From NCBI GenBank assembly GCA_035048495.1, contig CM068546.1:31328674-31392673 (forward strand): DNA of 64,000 nt. The letters run 5' to 3'. Below, in pieces: positions 24,140-39,237 of this stretch (the first letter of the stretch is position 1; each line of letters begins with the position of its first letter). The position numbers and the translations under genes were made by a program. Origin of the DNA: Euptelea pleiosperma (lineage: Eukaryota > Streptophyta > Magnoliopsida > Ranunculales > Eupteleaceae). The notes under the pieces were generated by a model that was not told the DNA's origin, searched no databases, and saw only the letters and a program-made list of their open reading frames with translations.

Positions 24140-24398
24140 CTACATTCTGCTTCTTGCATAGGCAGGCACATAGGGTCCACTTGTTTCCCCACCTTTTTTT
24201 GACACCCCTCTTAGGAATCGTGTTCTCGGCTGTTGGATTCTTGAATCCAATAGTGGTTGAGCACCAGCAAAAAGTAAAAAAAAAAGTGAAAGCCAGCTCA
24301 GCACTATCACCGATGTTAGATTCTCGGAATCCACAGCCCAGAATACGACTCCCTAGAGGGGTAAAAAAATTGGGATCCCTTGAGCCTGACCCTTTTTT
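24140..24398. mobile_element. Family D fold-back MITE
   Basis: GACACCCCTCTTAGGAATCG and GTTGGATTCTTGAATCCAAT on the left arm are mirrored by TTAGATTCTCGGAATCCACA and ACGACTCCCTAGAGGGG. The same design is at 33484 and 60930. Confidence 0.7.
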
Positions 24399-24516
24399 TT
24401 TTTTAAGTCACCCTACCCCACGGATAACCAAACAAAAAAGTATAAGGTTGAGGCCTTTGACCCTTGGATAGCTAGATAGCTATATCTACGTGTGCTTACT
24501 AAACAAATTATCCTTA

Positions 24517-24726
24517 GGGTCTGTTTGGTAACCCGGAATTGAGCCGGAATTGGATTCGTGATTCTTTGAATCACAAATCTCTGTGTTTGGGAGGACCGAA
24601 TTCTAAGAATTATATTTCCAATTCCATGATTTTCCCGGAATTAGAAGTTTTAGGGGGAGAAGAAACTTCTAATTCCTGGAATTCTATTTTCAATTCCAAA
24701 TTCGTGTCTAGTTGCCAAACAGACCC
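24517..24726. mobile_element. Tourist-like MITE (210 bp)
   Basis: GGGTCTGTTTGGTAAC ... GTTGCCAAACAGACCC inverted ends, flanked by TTA on both sides, the PIF/Harbinger signature. Interior rich in GGAATT and AATTCC. Confidence 0.88.
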
Positions 24727-25404
24727 TTAAATTCAATTATATTCCATGGATTCTACTAATAAATGGGTAAAAATTCCTCTCTTTCTGCGAATCACTTTTC
24801 TTCTGGAAATTTGACTTATGGTTTGTATGGTACGCATGAGACAGCAACTAATTTACCCTTTGCAGTTGCAGACTCGTGGACGGCAGATACCTTGAATCCA
24901 ATGGATTGGCTTAGTAGGGTAGGGTTGCAAATAGACTGGCTAATTAGATATGCATCATTCAGAGCCTTGAGCTTTAGACCTATTCAAAATTTAACAAAAT
25001 CCAGCCTAGTCCTGACCCATTTGCAACCTTAATGGGGGATTCGTAGAGTAAAAAAGCCCTGACTACCCAGACTTCTTTTGTGTACTGCCTGTGCAGAAAA
25101 CCTTCAATCTTTTTTATAGTTTCTTTAATTTGAAAGGACAAGAACATCCCTAGAATCTATCTTTGTCTACAAGATAAGTACTTAAACAAGAAGTATTATA
25201 TGATACTTTTGATTTCACACAACTTTTGACTCAACATGTAATTTATTATAAGATACTAGGGCGGTGCACGCATGGCCGCACGTGCACAAAGTAGGGGTTT
25301 TATTGGAAGAAGCAGCAAAATAGGAAAGTTTCAACCCTAAAGGGAGTTTAAGAAGATTTATTTAGAGGGGCGAATCTGTAAATTGTAGCAACTCAACGCA
25401 AAAT
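24727..25404. other. Intergenic, nothing recognised
   Basis: AT-rich sequence with no coding motif and no clear repeat boundary. Confidence 0.5.
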
Positions 25405-25762
25405 TCCTCTCAGGCCCTCTCTGCAAAGGCGATGAAAGTGTTTGGCTCTGTTGGTGGGTCTACAAGCGGCTTGAAAGGCAAATCTGGAACCGCTCATAGT
25501 GGAGTCCGATGCTAAGGGTCTTATGGAGTTTTTACACGAGGTCCACAGCTGCTGCTGGATGGTACACCTCGATGGTCTATGAAGACATTCTCTCATTATC
25601 ATCCTCCTTTTCTCTATCTTTTTGTTATGCATCTCGGTCTACAAATAATACTGCTCATACTAAAGCCTTCAGGGCTCGAAACTTTAACTCTTCTCTTAAA
25701 TGATGCGGATCTCCCTCATTCTGGCTCTCAGAGCATTACTGGGCGCATGCTGGTTCCCCTAG
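25405..25762 (+). pseudogene. RNase H-like (RVT_3 type) retroelement fragment
   Basis: Reads LWVESDAKGLMEFLHEVH, then in another frame VYEDILSLSSSFSLSFCYAS and RSTNNTAHTKAFRARNFNSS, the pattern of plant RNase H-like domains (SDS.....I..DI..L...F......R..N..AH..A). Frameshifted. Confidence 0.6.
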
Positions 25763-27136
25763 GGGTCTGTTTGGCAACTAGACATGGATTTGGAATTGAA
25801 AATAGAATTCCAGGATTTGGTTGCACCGTGGAATTTATTGGAATTCCCGATGAATTCGAATTTTAGCTATTTGGATATCTGCCAAAATTGAATTTTCTAT
25901 CTATATATATATATATTAGTTATATCATCTCATGAAATTTATGTTATAACAGTAGTTATTTTTTTGTCATCCCTCAATTTACTGTTATCAATGTAAATTT
26001 AAAGAAAAATTTAAAAAAATAATAAATAAAAGTATTTTGATAATTTTTTGACCATGATTAACTTGTGCCAAAATTTCAATGTCTAAAGCCTAAGTGGCAT
26101 ATGATGCAACAAATACAGATGTCCGTCATCAATGCTGATGATGGACCACATTATGAGCCATGTCGCACATTATTAGAGACAATAGACGGTATTGATGTTT
26201 GTCCCATCTCTAGGTGAACCTACATACTAAAAATCAGGTTAATTAATTATTTCTAATAATCTTTGGATTTGAGCACCCCAAATAATGCTAGATATCCCAT
26301 AGTTAAAAATCAACCCATAAAAGACACAAATCCAATGGGTACAAATCACTAATACTATATGGATATTTGTCCCATCCCTAGGTGGACCTACATACTAAAA
26401 ATAAGGCTAAATGGAAATTTATAAGCTTTAGATCTTCGTACCCCAACTAATGCTAGAAATCCCACAGTTAAAATTCAACCCATAAAATACCCCAATCCAA
26501 CGGATAGTTATATCTCTAGGTGGACCTACAAACTAAAATCAGGCTGATTAGTTATCTCTCAACTTGGATCATTGTACCCCAACTAGTGCTATATATCCAA
26601 CGGTTAAAAAGCAACGTCCATAAAAAACAACAATCCAATGGTTACAAATTTATAACCCGTTGATGATGGACCACGGCATGAGCCACGTGGCACATTATTA
26701 GAGACCACTGACCATATGGATGTTTGTCCCATCCCTAAGTGGACTTACATGCTAAAAATCAGGTTGTTTAAAAATTTCTACCCTTTGGATCTGAGTACCC
26801 CAAATAATGCTAGATATCTGACGGTTAAAAACCAACCAATAAAAGACACCAATTCAATGCTTGCAAATACCTAATCTTGCCGTTTTTTGGTTTATACGTT
26901 TACCTAGGGATGAGTGTGGAAGTTGGAGCTCAATAACAATTCTCTCGAATTTCTCCACCCCGAAATATAATTCCAGGAATTAGAAGTTTCTCCTCCCCCC
27001 TAAAACTTCTAATTCCGGGAAAATCACGGAACTGGAAATATAATTCTTAGAATTCGGTCCTCCCAAACACCAATATTTGTGATTCTAGGAATTACAAATT
27101 CAAATCCGGTTCAATTCCGGGTTACCGAACGGACCC
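25763..27136. mobile_element. Tourist-like MITE enlarged by nested repeats
   Basis: GGGTCTGTTTGGCAAC and GTTACCGAACGGACCC close an element with TAG on both sides. Its outer 100-200 bp match the 24517 element; the middle is foreign. Confidence 0.75.
26120..26915. repeat. Tandem partial copies of family A MITE
   Basis: About four head-to-tail partial units of 150-170 bp, each with a TTTGTCCCATCCCTAGGTGG-like block, AATCAGG, AATAATGCTAGATATCC and AACCCATAAAAGACAC. The last unit carries GAGCCACGTGGCACATTATT. Confidence 0.7.
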
Positions 27137-27139
27137 TAG

Positions 27140-27470
27140 GGGAAATGCTTTAGAAGATGTTGCCATATGCAGTACTTTGGGGTATATGGATGGAGCGAAA
27201 TAAGAGAACATTAATTATAGGAAATGAAGCTCCTTTCAGGATGTCATCCTTAGTATCAAAGCACTCTTATTCAGATGGGGCAGCATCTTTCAAGAGATGA
27301 GAGGAGTATTTTTTGATGATATGGTTGTTAGGTTTGACATTTTGTTGAGGGCATGACTAGGGTTTTTTCATTACTTTGTGCTTTTCGTGATGGACTTGGC
27401 CCTGTATTCTGTTTGAGATCTTCTCGATATCGCTTAATACAACTTTTGACTTATAAAAAAAAAGGAACCC
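27140..27470 (+). pseudogene. LINE 3' end fragment
   Basis: Encodes LWGIWMERNKRTFIIGNEAP and continues to VVRFDILLRA, the usual C-terminus of plant LINE ORF2. It then has a T-rich UTR ending TTGACTTATAAAAAAAAA. It continues across the MITE from the 25762 side. Confidence 0.7.
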
Positions 27471-28184
27471 GCTCATTATTCTCGAGACTGAGCTCCGTTT
27501 ACGTCGGTCTCTTTTTTGTTGTTTCTCTTTGGTTTCGTTTACGAAATAAAAAGTTTAAGTTGGAAAAGTCTTATATGCCCTTAGTTTATGCAAAACCTAC
27601 CAAAGGAAAGCATGGGTATTTTAGAAATAAATGAAAATTTTCGATTTCAAATTAATTTGGAAAGCGACCACAATTAAATACTTATGATGATTCATGAGAT
27701 CTTATTTAATCTCATAAAATAATTTTTTTTGTAGGCACTCAAAAAAAAAAAAAAAACTTTGCTAAATACAAGTTTGATGAGCCACTAAAAGTAGTCAGAA
27801 GTTCCAATTTTAGCCCCAATTTGGATTATTAATAAAGGATAATTAGTATCTTTTTGTGGCTAATACGAGCGATGTCCAATTGATCGAAAGATAAGGATGC
27901 GACACATGTGGACGATCAAACAATCGAGGGTATTAAGTTAGTCATATTGCAAAAGATTATTCTAATGATCAAGGAAAATCAGATGTCTATGCGCCACTAG
28001 GGACGGGTCTCATCGATCGGCTATCAGGATTGGTGGATCATCTTCTAGGTGTGGCTAGAGAAGATTTATATATAAACATTCACCATGCACAAGGTTTAAA
28101 AAATACACCTGTTATTTTTGTTATAAATTTTACTGAAAATTTGAAATTCAAATAAACTTGGTGCGGCCAATATATAAATTAAAA

Positions 28185-28530
28185 GTTTTGGAGTTGGATG
28201 ATTTTTGGGGAGGATGGTCTCTATGGTGAGGAGATCATCCTCACAAAAATTCAAATCATTCCGATGTTTGTAAACCAGTTTACAAGTTGAAGAATTACAG
28301 ATCGTATATTTTTATTGTTAACTTGAAAACCACGTTTGATGGGGTTAGAAATTTCAGAATGTGCTGATTTTTTGTAGAGCTGATCTATGTTGTGAGGAGA
28401 TCATCCTCACCAAAAATCAGTTATTGATTCATCTACCATGAGGGTACGCCAAAATTGTTGTAAAAAATGTAAGAATGGGCTGATTTTTTGTGTGGTTGAT
28501 ATCCATGTTGAGAAGAATACCCTCACCCAA
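28185..28530. mobile_element. Family E fold-back MITE
   Basis: Contains GGTGAGGAGATCATCCTCAC and AGATCATCCTCACCAAAAAT as repeated inverted motifs around an unusually well-kept centre (ACAAGTTGAAGAA, TTAACTTGAAAACCAC). Shares its whole length with 44845-45135 and, reversed, 13855-14150. Confidence 0.75.
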
Positions 28531-28603
28531 AATCAGCTCGTAACTCATTTGCATGTGGGGCCCACGTCCATTAGTCATTCTATTAGTAAGAATAGCATGA
28601 GTG

Positions 28604-28607
<4 letters not shown>

Positions 28608-28638
<31 letters not shown>
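28608..28638. repeat. (AT)n microsatellite
   Basis: About 15 AT units between family E sequence and the RNR2 3' side. Confidence 0.95.
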
Positions 28639-28640
<2 letters not shown>

Positions 28641-28984
28641 TCTTTCACTGTTATTATGAAATGAAAATTGGATTAACAAATTTGGTGAGGAAAATGACAA
28701 CAATCCCTACAATGAAGTAAGCATTGAGGTGGTCTTCCAAATCTGTAAAAAAAAATCTTTTTAATTACTTGATGGCCACCCATAGATCGATCAGGACCTT
28801 TCAATCAGTGCCCCACCTAAATCCAATTCGGACAGAATTACAACATTGAAGGACTTTCAATATGTTTCAATTGGTTTGTTCACGGAAATATAAAGAAAAA
28901 AAAAATAGCTATAAGAATAGTTACAAAATTTTGATGCTTGGCTTAGCATCTTTGAATACCTGGGCAGCAAAATCCAGTTGATGA

Positions 28985-34954
<5,970 letters not shown>

Positions 34955-35164
34955 CTCCTCCCTTTCACTCTTTCTCTCTCTCTGTTTCTCTGTGTCTTGG
35001 GTAAGAATGAGAGGAGAAGAGAAACCTCACTAAAACCCCGAAAACGCCGACCGATTGGTTGGGAGAAGAAGACGTGTGGTTGAGATTTTTCAGTTGTTCT
35101 CTTGTATGGTCTGGATTCTCTTCCTTGGATTGTGCAATCCAGTCCAAAATAAACATAATGAACC

Positions 35165-35537
35165 GAGCAAAGCTTGCCTGACCACCGACGGTCAGGGAAT
35201 CCCTGACCGCCCACAATATGAGCCACGTGGTACATCTTTAGAGGATTCTAACCGTATGGATGTTTGACCAATCCCTAGGTGGACCTACAAACTGAAAAAC
35301 AGCCTGACTAGTGATTTCGAACCTTTCAATCTTGTACCCCAAATAATGCTCAAATTCGTAGAGTTAAAATCAACCCATGAAAATGACTCCAATCAAACGC
35401 TTAGAATCACTAATCAGATATATTTTTGGTTTGTAGGTCTAGGGATGGGACAAACATGGTCAGCATCCTCTAAAAAGTACCTCGTAGCTCATATTGTGGG
35501 CTAAGGTCACTGACCGGCGGTTAGGTAAGTTTTACTC
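35165..35537. mobile_element. Family A fold-back MITE, nearly complete
   Basis: GAGCAAAGCTTGCCTGACC ... GGTAAGTTTTACTC, with TAATGAACC and GTATGAACG flanks (9 bp, 6 identical). Arms carry GAGCCACGTGGTACATCTTT and GGTGGACCTACAAACTGAAA. Confidence 0.82.
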
Positions 35538-35689
35538 GTATGAACGGATGTTAACATTGTGGGCTCACGTTAGTCTCTGTCACCCTCCTTGCGCACTTTA
35601 GAGTGGGTAGTATTTTCATTGTCATCACTTACAATCATCTATAGTTTATGATGTAATTCCCTAAGAGTGTGCCACGCGGCTCGTATTGT

Positions 35690-35860
35690 GACAGAAGTTT
35701 TACTCCTCAATAGGCAAACGCCCTTTTAAAAGGCGTCTGTCAATTTTCAGCCCTAATTTTTGTGAAGGAGAGGGCGTCTAGTTATTATTATTTTTTTTAA
35801 ATTTTCAAAAATTTTCAAAAATTATATCTGTTTTTGTAAATAGTTTAAAAAAAAATTTTC
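35690..35860. repeat. Family C right-arm copy
   Basis: GACAGAAGTTTTACTCCTC then GGCAAACGCCCTTTTAAAAG and AATTATATCTGTTTTTGTAA, as at 9425-9575. Confidence 0.65.
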
Positions 35861-35868
35861 ATTTTTTT

Positions 35869-36600
35869 AGAGTCGCAATGTAACAAGCTCTAGCTCACGC
35901 TTTTGACGTCAGCTAGCACAATTTTGTTACACCGACCCCATCTGGGCCCACTAACCCCATGGATGTTTAGCACCCTTTGGTAGACATTCATACCAAAAAT
36001 CAGCTTGTTTGATATTTTTAGCGATTGGTTTGTAGTACTAAAAAATGGTTGAATCCAATGGTTATAATCACGCCTTAAAAATCTCTAAAATCTAATAGCT
36101 ACAGGTTACATGGTGATTTGTTGTGTGTTTATCCCACAAAGGGTGGGCTAAACCATGGTTTAAAATAGCGCTGTTTAAACGGTTTGTTAAAGCAGTAACG
36201 CCCCAAGCCCGTTACGTTAAAAATCATTTTGATGCTTAGAAAATAACAGCGTTTTTGTTTGTTTAAATGCCACTAAAATCTGAAAATTTTTGTGGAAAAA
36301 AAAGGACATTATTTCTGTTTTCCATTAAATTCTATTTTTAAATATTTGACTTTTGAATTTCAGCTCCATTTTTCTATTTTTCCATTAAATTCCATTTTTG
36401 CCCCTGTTCGTTACAATCCGTTTGAACGGAAACATCCCCAGTCCGTTGTACCGTTACAACTTACAACGTCCTCTTTTAAACCTTGGGCTAAACATCCATG
36501 CGGTCAGTGGGCCCAGCCGCCCAGATGGCAATGGTGAGTAACAAAAATAATGATAACTGACGCCAGAAGCTTGAGCTACAGCTTGTTACATTGCGACCCT
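35869..36600. mobile_element. Fold-back element with a nested family B MITE
   Basis: Outer ends AGAGTCGCAATGTAACAAGC and GCTTGTTACATTGCGACCCT are inverted repeats; inner arms share GGGCCCACTAACCCCATGGA and its complement. Family B element 36154-36485 sits inside. Confidence 0.8.
36154..36485. mobile_element. Family B hAT-like MITE with perfect 8-bp TSD
   Basis: CATGGTTTAAAATAGCG ... GTCCTCTTTTAAACCTTG, flanked by GGCTAAAC on both sides (36146-36153, 36486-36493). This copy fixes the family's borders and its 8-bp duplication. Confidence 0.9.
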
Positions 36601-36734
36601 AATGTTATGCTAACATGACTTGGAAGTAGAAAGCAGTGCGGAGTTGAATATTGAGTCGCTGCTATCGTGCGCCTATGAAGCAGTTAGCAGTTGAGTGGTT
36701 GCAACTCGCAATCAGTTTGTTGAATATTATTTGA

Positions 36735-36875
36735 GTAAAACTTCTGTCACAACGCACAATACGAGCCACGTGGTACACTCTTAGTGGATGCTGACCGTAT
36801 GGATGTTTGGCCAGTCCCTCGGTGGACATCTAAACCAAATATCAGCCTGATTAGTGATTTCTAAGCATTACCTCC
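36735..36875. mobile_element. Family A MITE, left half
   Basis: GAGTAAAACTTCTGTCACAA, GAGCCACGTGGTACACTCTT and ACCGTATGGATGTTTGGCCA, with no right arm. Confidence 0.7.
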
Positions 36876-37228
36876 TTAGGAAAATTAGGATCTGTTTGGT
36901 AACCAATAAAAAAAGTTACTCCCGCAGGTGCACACAGTTATTCCTACACGTGTTTGGATCACTCTTGATTTTCTCATCCAAATGATGCTGCCAATGTGCG
37001 TAGCCCACACGATTCACTTTTTCGTTTTTTGATGTAGGGCTTACAATGGATAGAGTTCTAGTCGGATTGGTAGTGATTTGGTACAGATCCGATAAGAAAC
37101 CCAAATTGATCTGTATCCTATATGGACCCGATCGGATCAATATAATTCAGAGTTCTGGAACCGATCCAATCTGATATGCATATAATATAGTACATGTATA
37201 ATACGTTTAGGCATATATTTCTATATAA

Positions 37229-37566
37229 TGTTACGATCCTAAAGGTTAAGACTTAAATTTTCCGCACCTCTATCACTTAGGTGCTTTTGGTGTATTGGTT
37301 TGGGTCTTAACATTTAATATCAGAGCCAACTTTACGTTATGAGTTCAAGTCACGGGAGGTGCGACCTGAGGAAAGGGCTACCTAGGGGCTCGCTGACAAA
37401 AAGTGAGAAAATAGAGGTATTAGAGTGAAAGCCACCTCAAAGTGGGCCGCCGTGGATGTTAGCCTTGGAAGCGTGATGGAATGTTATGATCCTAAAGATT
37501 AAGACTTAAAACTTTCTACACCTCTATTACGTAGGTGCTTTTAGTGTATTGGTTTGGGTCTTAACA
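37229..37566 (+). mobile_element. TRIM with 84-bp LTRs
   Basis: Direct repeats 37229-37312 and 37483-37566 (84 bp each) start TGTTACGATCCTAAAG / TGTTATGATCCTAAAG and both end GGGTCTTAACA. The internal 170 bp opens TTTAATATCAGAGCCAAC, a tRNA-Met-type primer-binding site. Confidence 0.85.
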
Positions 37567-37568
37567 TT

Positions 37569-37993
37569 GGGAAATTCTATTTGCACCCTACAAATTCTTT
37601 TGGCCAAAAATGCCCTTGACCAAAAAAAATAAAAAATAAAACCCTAAGCACCCCACCCCACTCTTCGTCTCTCCCTCTCCACCTCCCTCTCCACATCTGT
37701 CTCACCTTGAAAAAAACCCAAAACAAAGAGAAAAAAAAAAAGAAAGAAGAAGAAGAAGGAGGAGGAGGAGGACGCCATCGCTGTCATTGCCGCCACCACC
37801 ACAAATACGCCTCTCTCTCTCTCTCTCTCCACGGCACCAATTGCTGTGGAGAGAGAGAGAGACGTACTTGTGGTGGCGGTGGCAGCTACGACGATGACCT
37901 CCTCCTCCTTTTTTTTTATCTAAGGGCATTTTCGGCCCAAAAGCACCTAAATGGGGTGCTTATGGAATTTGTGGGGTGCAAATTGAATTACCC
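37569..37993. mobile_element. Mutator-like MITE with internal hairpin
   Basis: Inverted ends GGGAAATTCTATTTGCACCC and GGGTAATTCAATTTGCACCC (minus) are flanked by CTTAACATT and TTTAACATT (9 bp, one mismatch). Inside, GCCGCCACCACCACAAATAC mirrors TGTGGTGGCGGTGGCAG next to (CT)n/(GA)n, giving a second 60-bp-arm hairpin. Confidence 0.87.
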
Positions 37994-38007
37994 TTTAACA
38001 TTATCCA

Positions 38008-38030
38008 TATTATATATATATATATATATA
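38008..38030. repeat. (TA)n microsatellite
   Basis: About 11 TA units at the start of the tandem array. Confidence 0.9.
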
Positions 38031-38031
38031 C

Positions 38032-38848
38032 TAGTGGGAGCCTCGTGCCATCGGCACTCCTCGACAAAGAATTTGCCAAAATCAGGTGAGTGGTGGAGAT
38101 CCACCGTCAATTTGGGGGAGGATTAGATCTCGGCCCTTTTTTGTTGATGCTTATAAGAGGAGGTATAAGTAGGGAGACAACCAATGTGTTTTGTTATATA
38201 GAATAGTAAATGGCCCATGCCCACGGCACTCTCCGACAAAAGCGTTTGCAAAAATTGGGTACCTTCGGCACTCAAACGGTATAACGGACTGGGGCGTTAC
38301 TGTTTTTTTCATTATAACGGTTGTTATAACAGATTGTAATGCATAGAGGGAGAAATGAGAAAATAACAGAAATAACAAAAAATAACGGATTTAAAATTTA
38401 AATTTTGCATAAATTGAGATCAAATGAGGCGGATTGAGTGGCTGAAATCTAACCGTCCACATTAGATGGATCGATAAGATAAGAGAATACAACTGAGTTG
38501 TCTTGTTATATGCGTGGGTGGCCCTTGCCCGTGGCACTTTTTGACAACGTGTTTGTCCAAATCGTGTGAGTTAATCTCAGCCACGACATGAAGCATAGTG
38601 GATCTCAGCCACTTACTATTGAAGCCATATAAGATAAGAGGGGGTATAAGAAAATCACAGTCATCACTTGTTATATTTAGTGTGGGTGGCCCATGCCCTC
38701 GGCACTCCGTCAAAGCATTTGCCAAAATCAGGTGTGAGCGGCTGAGATCCACCGTCATTCGGGGGAAAAGATCTTGGCTGTCTTTTGTCAAAATAAATAA
38801 GAGGGGGAATAAGTAGGGAGACAACTTCCCTGTTTTGTTATATAGATA
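38032..38848. repeat. Tandem array, four degenerate units of about 170-200 bp
   Basis: Units begin near 38032, 38208, 38515 and 38685. Each has a GGCCCATGCCCTCGGCACTC-like block, TTTGCCAAAATCAGGTG, GATCCACCGTCA and GTAGGGAGACAAC, ending TGTTTTGTTATAT. Unit 2 holds a family B remnant (about 38268-38408). Confidence 0.8.
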
Positions 38849-39134
38849 GTATAGATATCAGGTCAATATCGGATCGGGACAATCCCGATCCGGTACCGAT
38901 CTGATAACAAAAATTAAGGTTCCAGATCTGATTTTGTTTTTTATCCGATCCATTGTCAGCCCTACAAGGATCACTCTAATTGCCCGTCCTCAAGTGGTGG
39001 GCCAAACATCCAAGGATCAGTGGGCCCGTCAGGCGGCTGTTTGATCAAACTTTTATCTTCCCAAAAGGAGCAAACTTCTGTCCCAAATCTGTCGTGTGGT
39101 CTGAAAATTCAAAGTTGTGCTATGATGCAAGAAG

Positions 39135-39166
39135 TGACGTCATTTTTTTGAACCTTTGTATAAAAG
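39135..39166 (+). promoter_or_regulatory. Core promoter of the hydrolase gene: TGACGTCA and TATA box
   Basis: TATAAAAG at 39159-39166 lies 72 bp before the ATG. A perfect bZIP/TGA palindrome TGACGTCA (39135-39142) is 16 bp upstream of it. TGA-type sites are known from salicylate- and stress-responsive plant promoters; the effect here is inferred. Confidence 0.7.
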
Positions 39167-39237
39167 CTCAATTTCCTGATCCCCCATCCCGCTCACTCTC
39201 TCTCTCATATAGCATTTGAGAAGTGTTCCACAGAGAG

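Larger units (their letters stand above)
37034..38965. mobile_element. Outer MITE with TAGGGCT ends, split by later insertions
   Basis: GTAGGGCTTACAATGGATA at the left mirrors CCATTGTCAGCCCTAC at the right. Both sides keep GATCCGATAA / CCGATCGGATCAA-like sequence. Between them lie a TRIM, a Mutator-like MITE and a tandem array. I could not find a matching target duplication. Confidence 0.55.

Noticed and set aside
26120..26915. Possible CRISPR-like spaced repeat
   Set aside because: Repeats are long, degenerate MITE fragments in a plant genome.
37644..38126. Frames with EEEGGGGG and poly-F/L
   Set aside because: Translations of GAA/GGA and T runs within the Mutator-like MITE.
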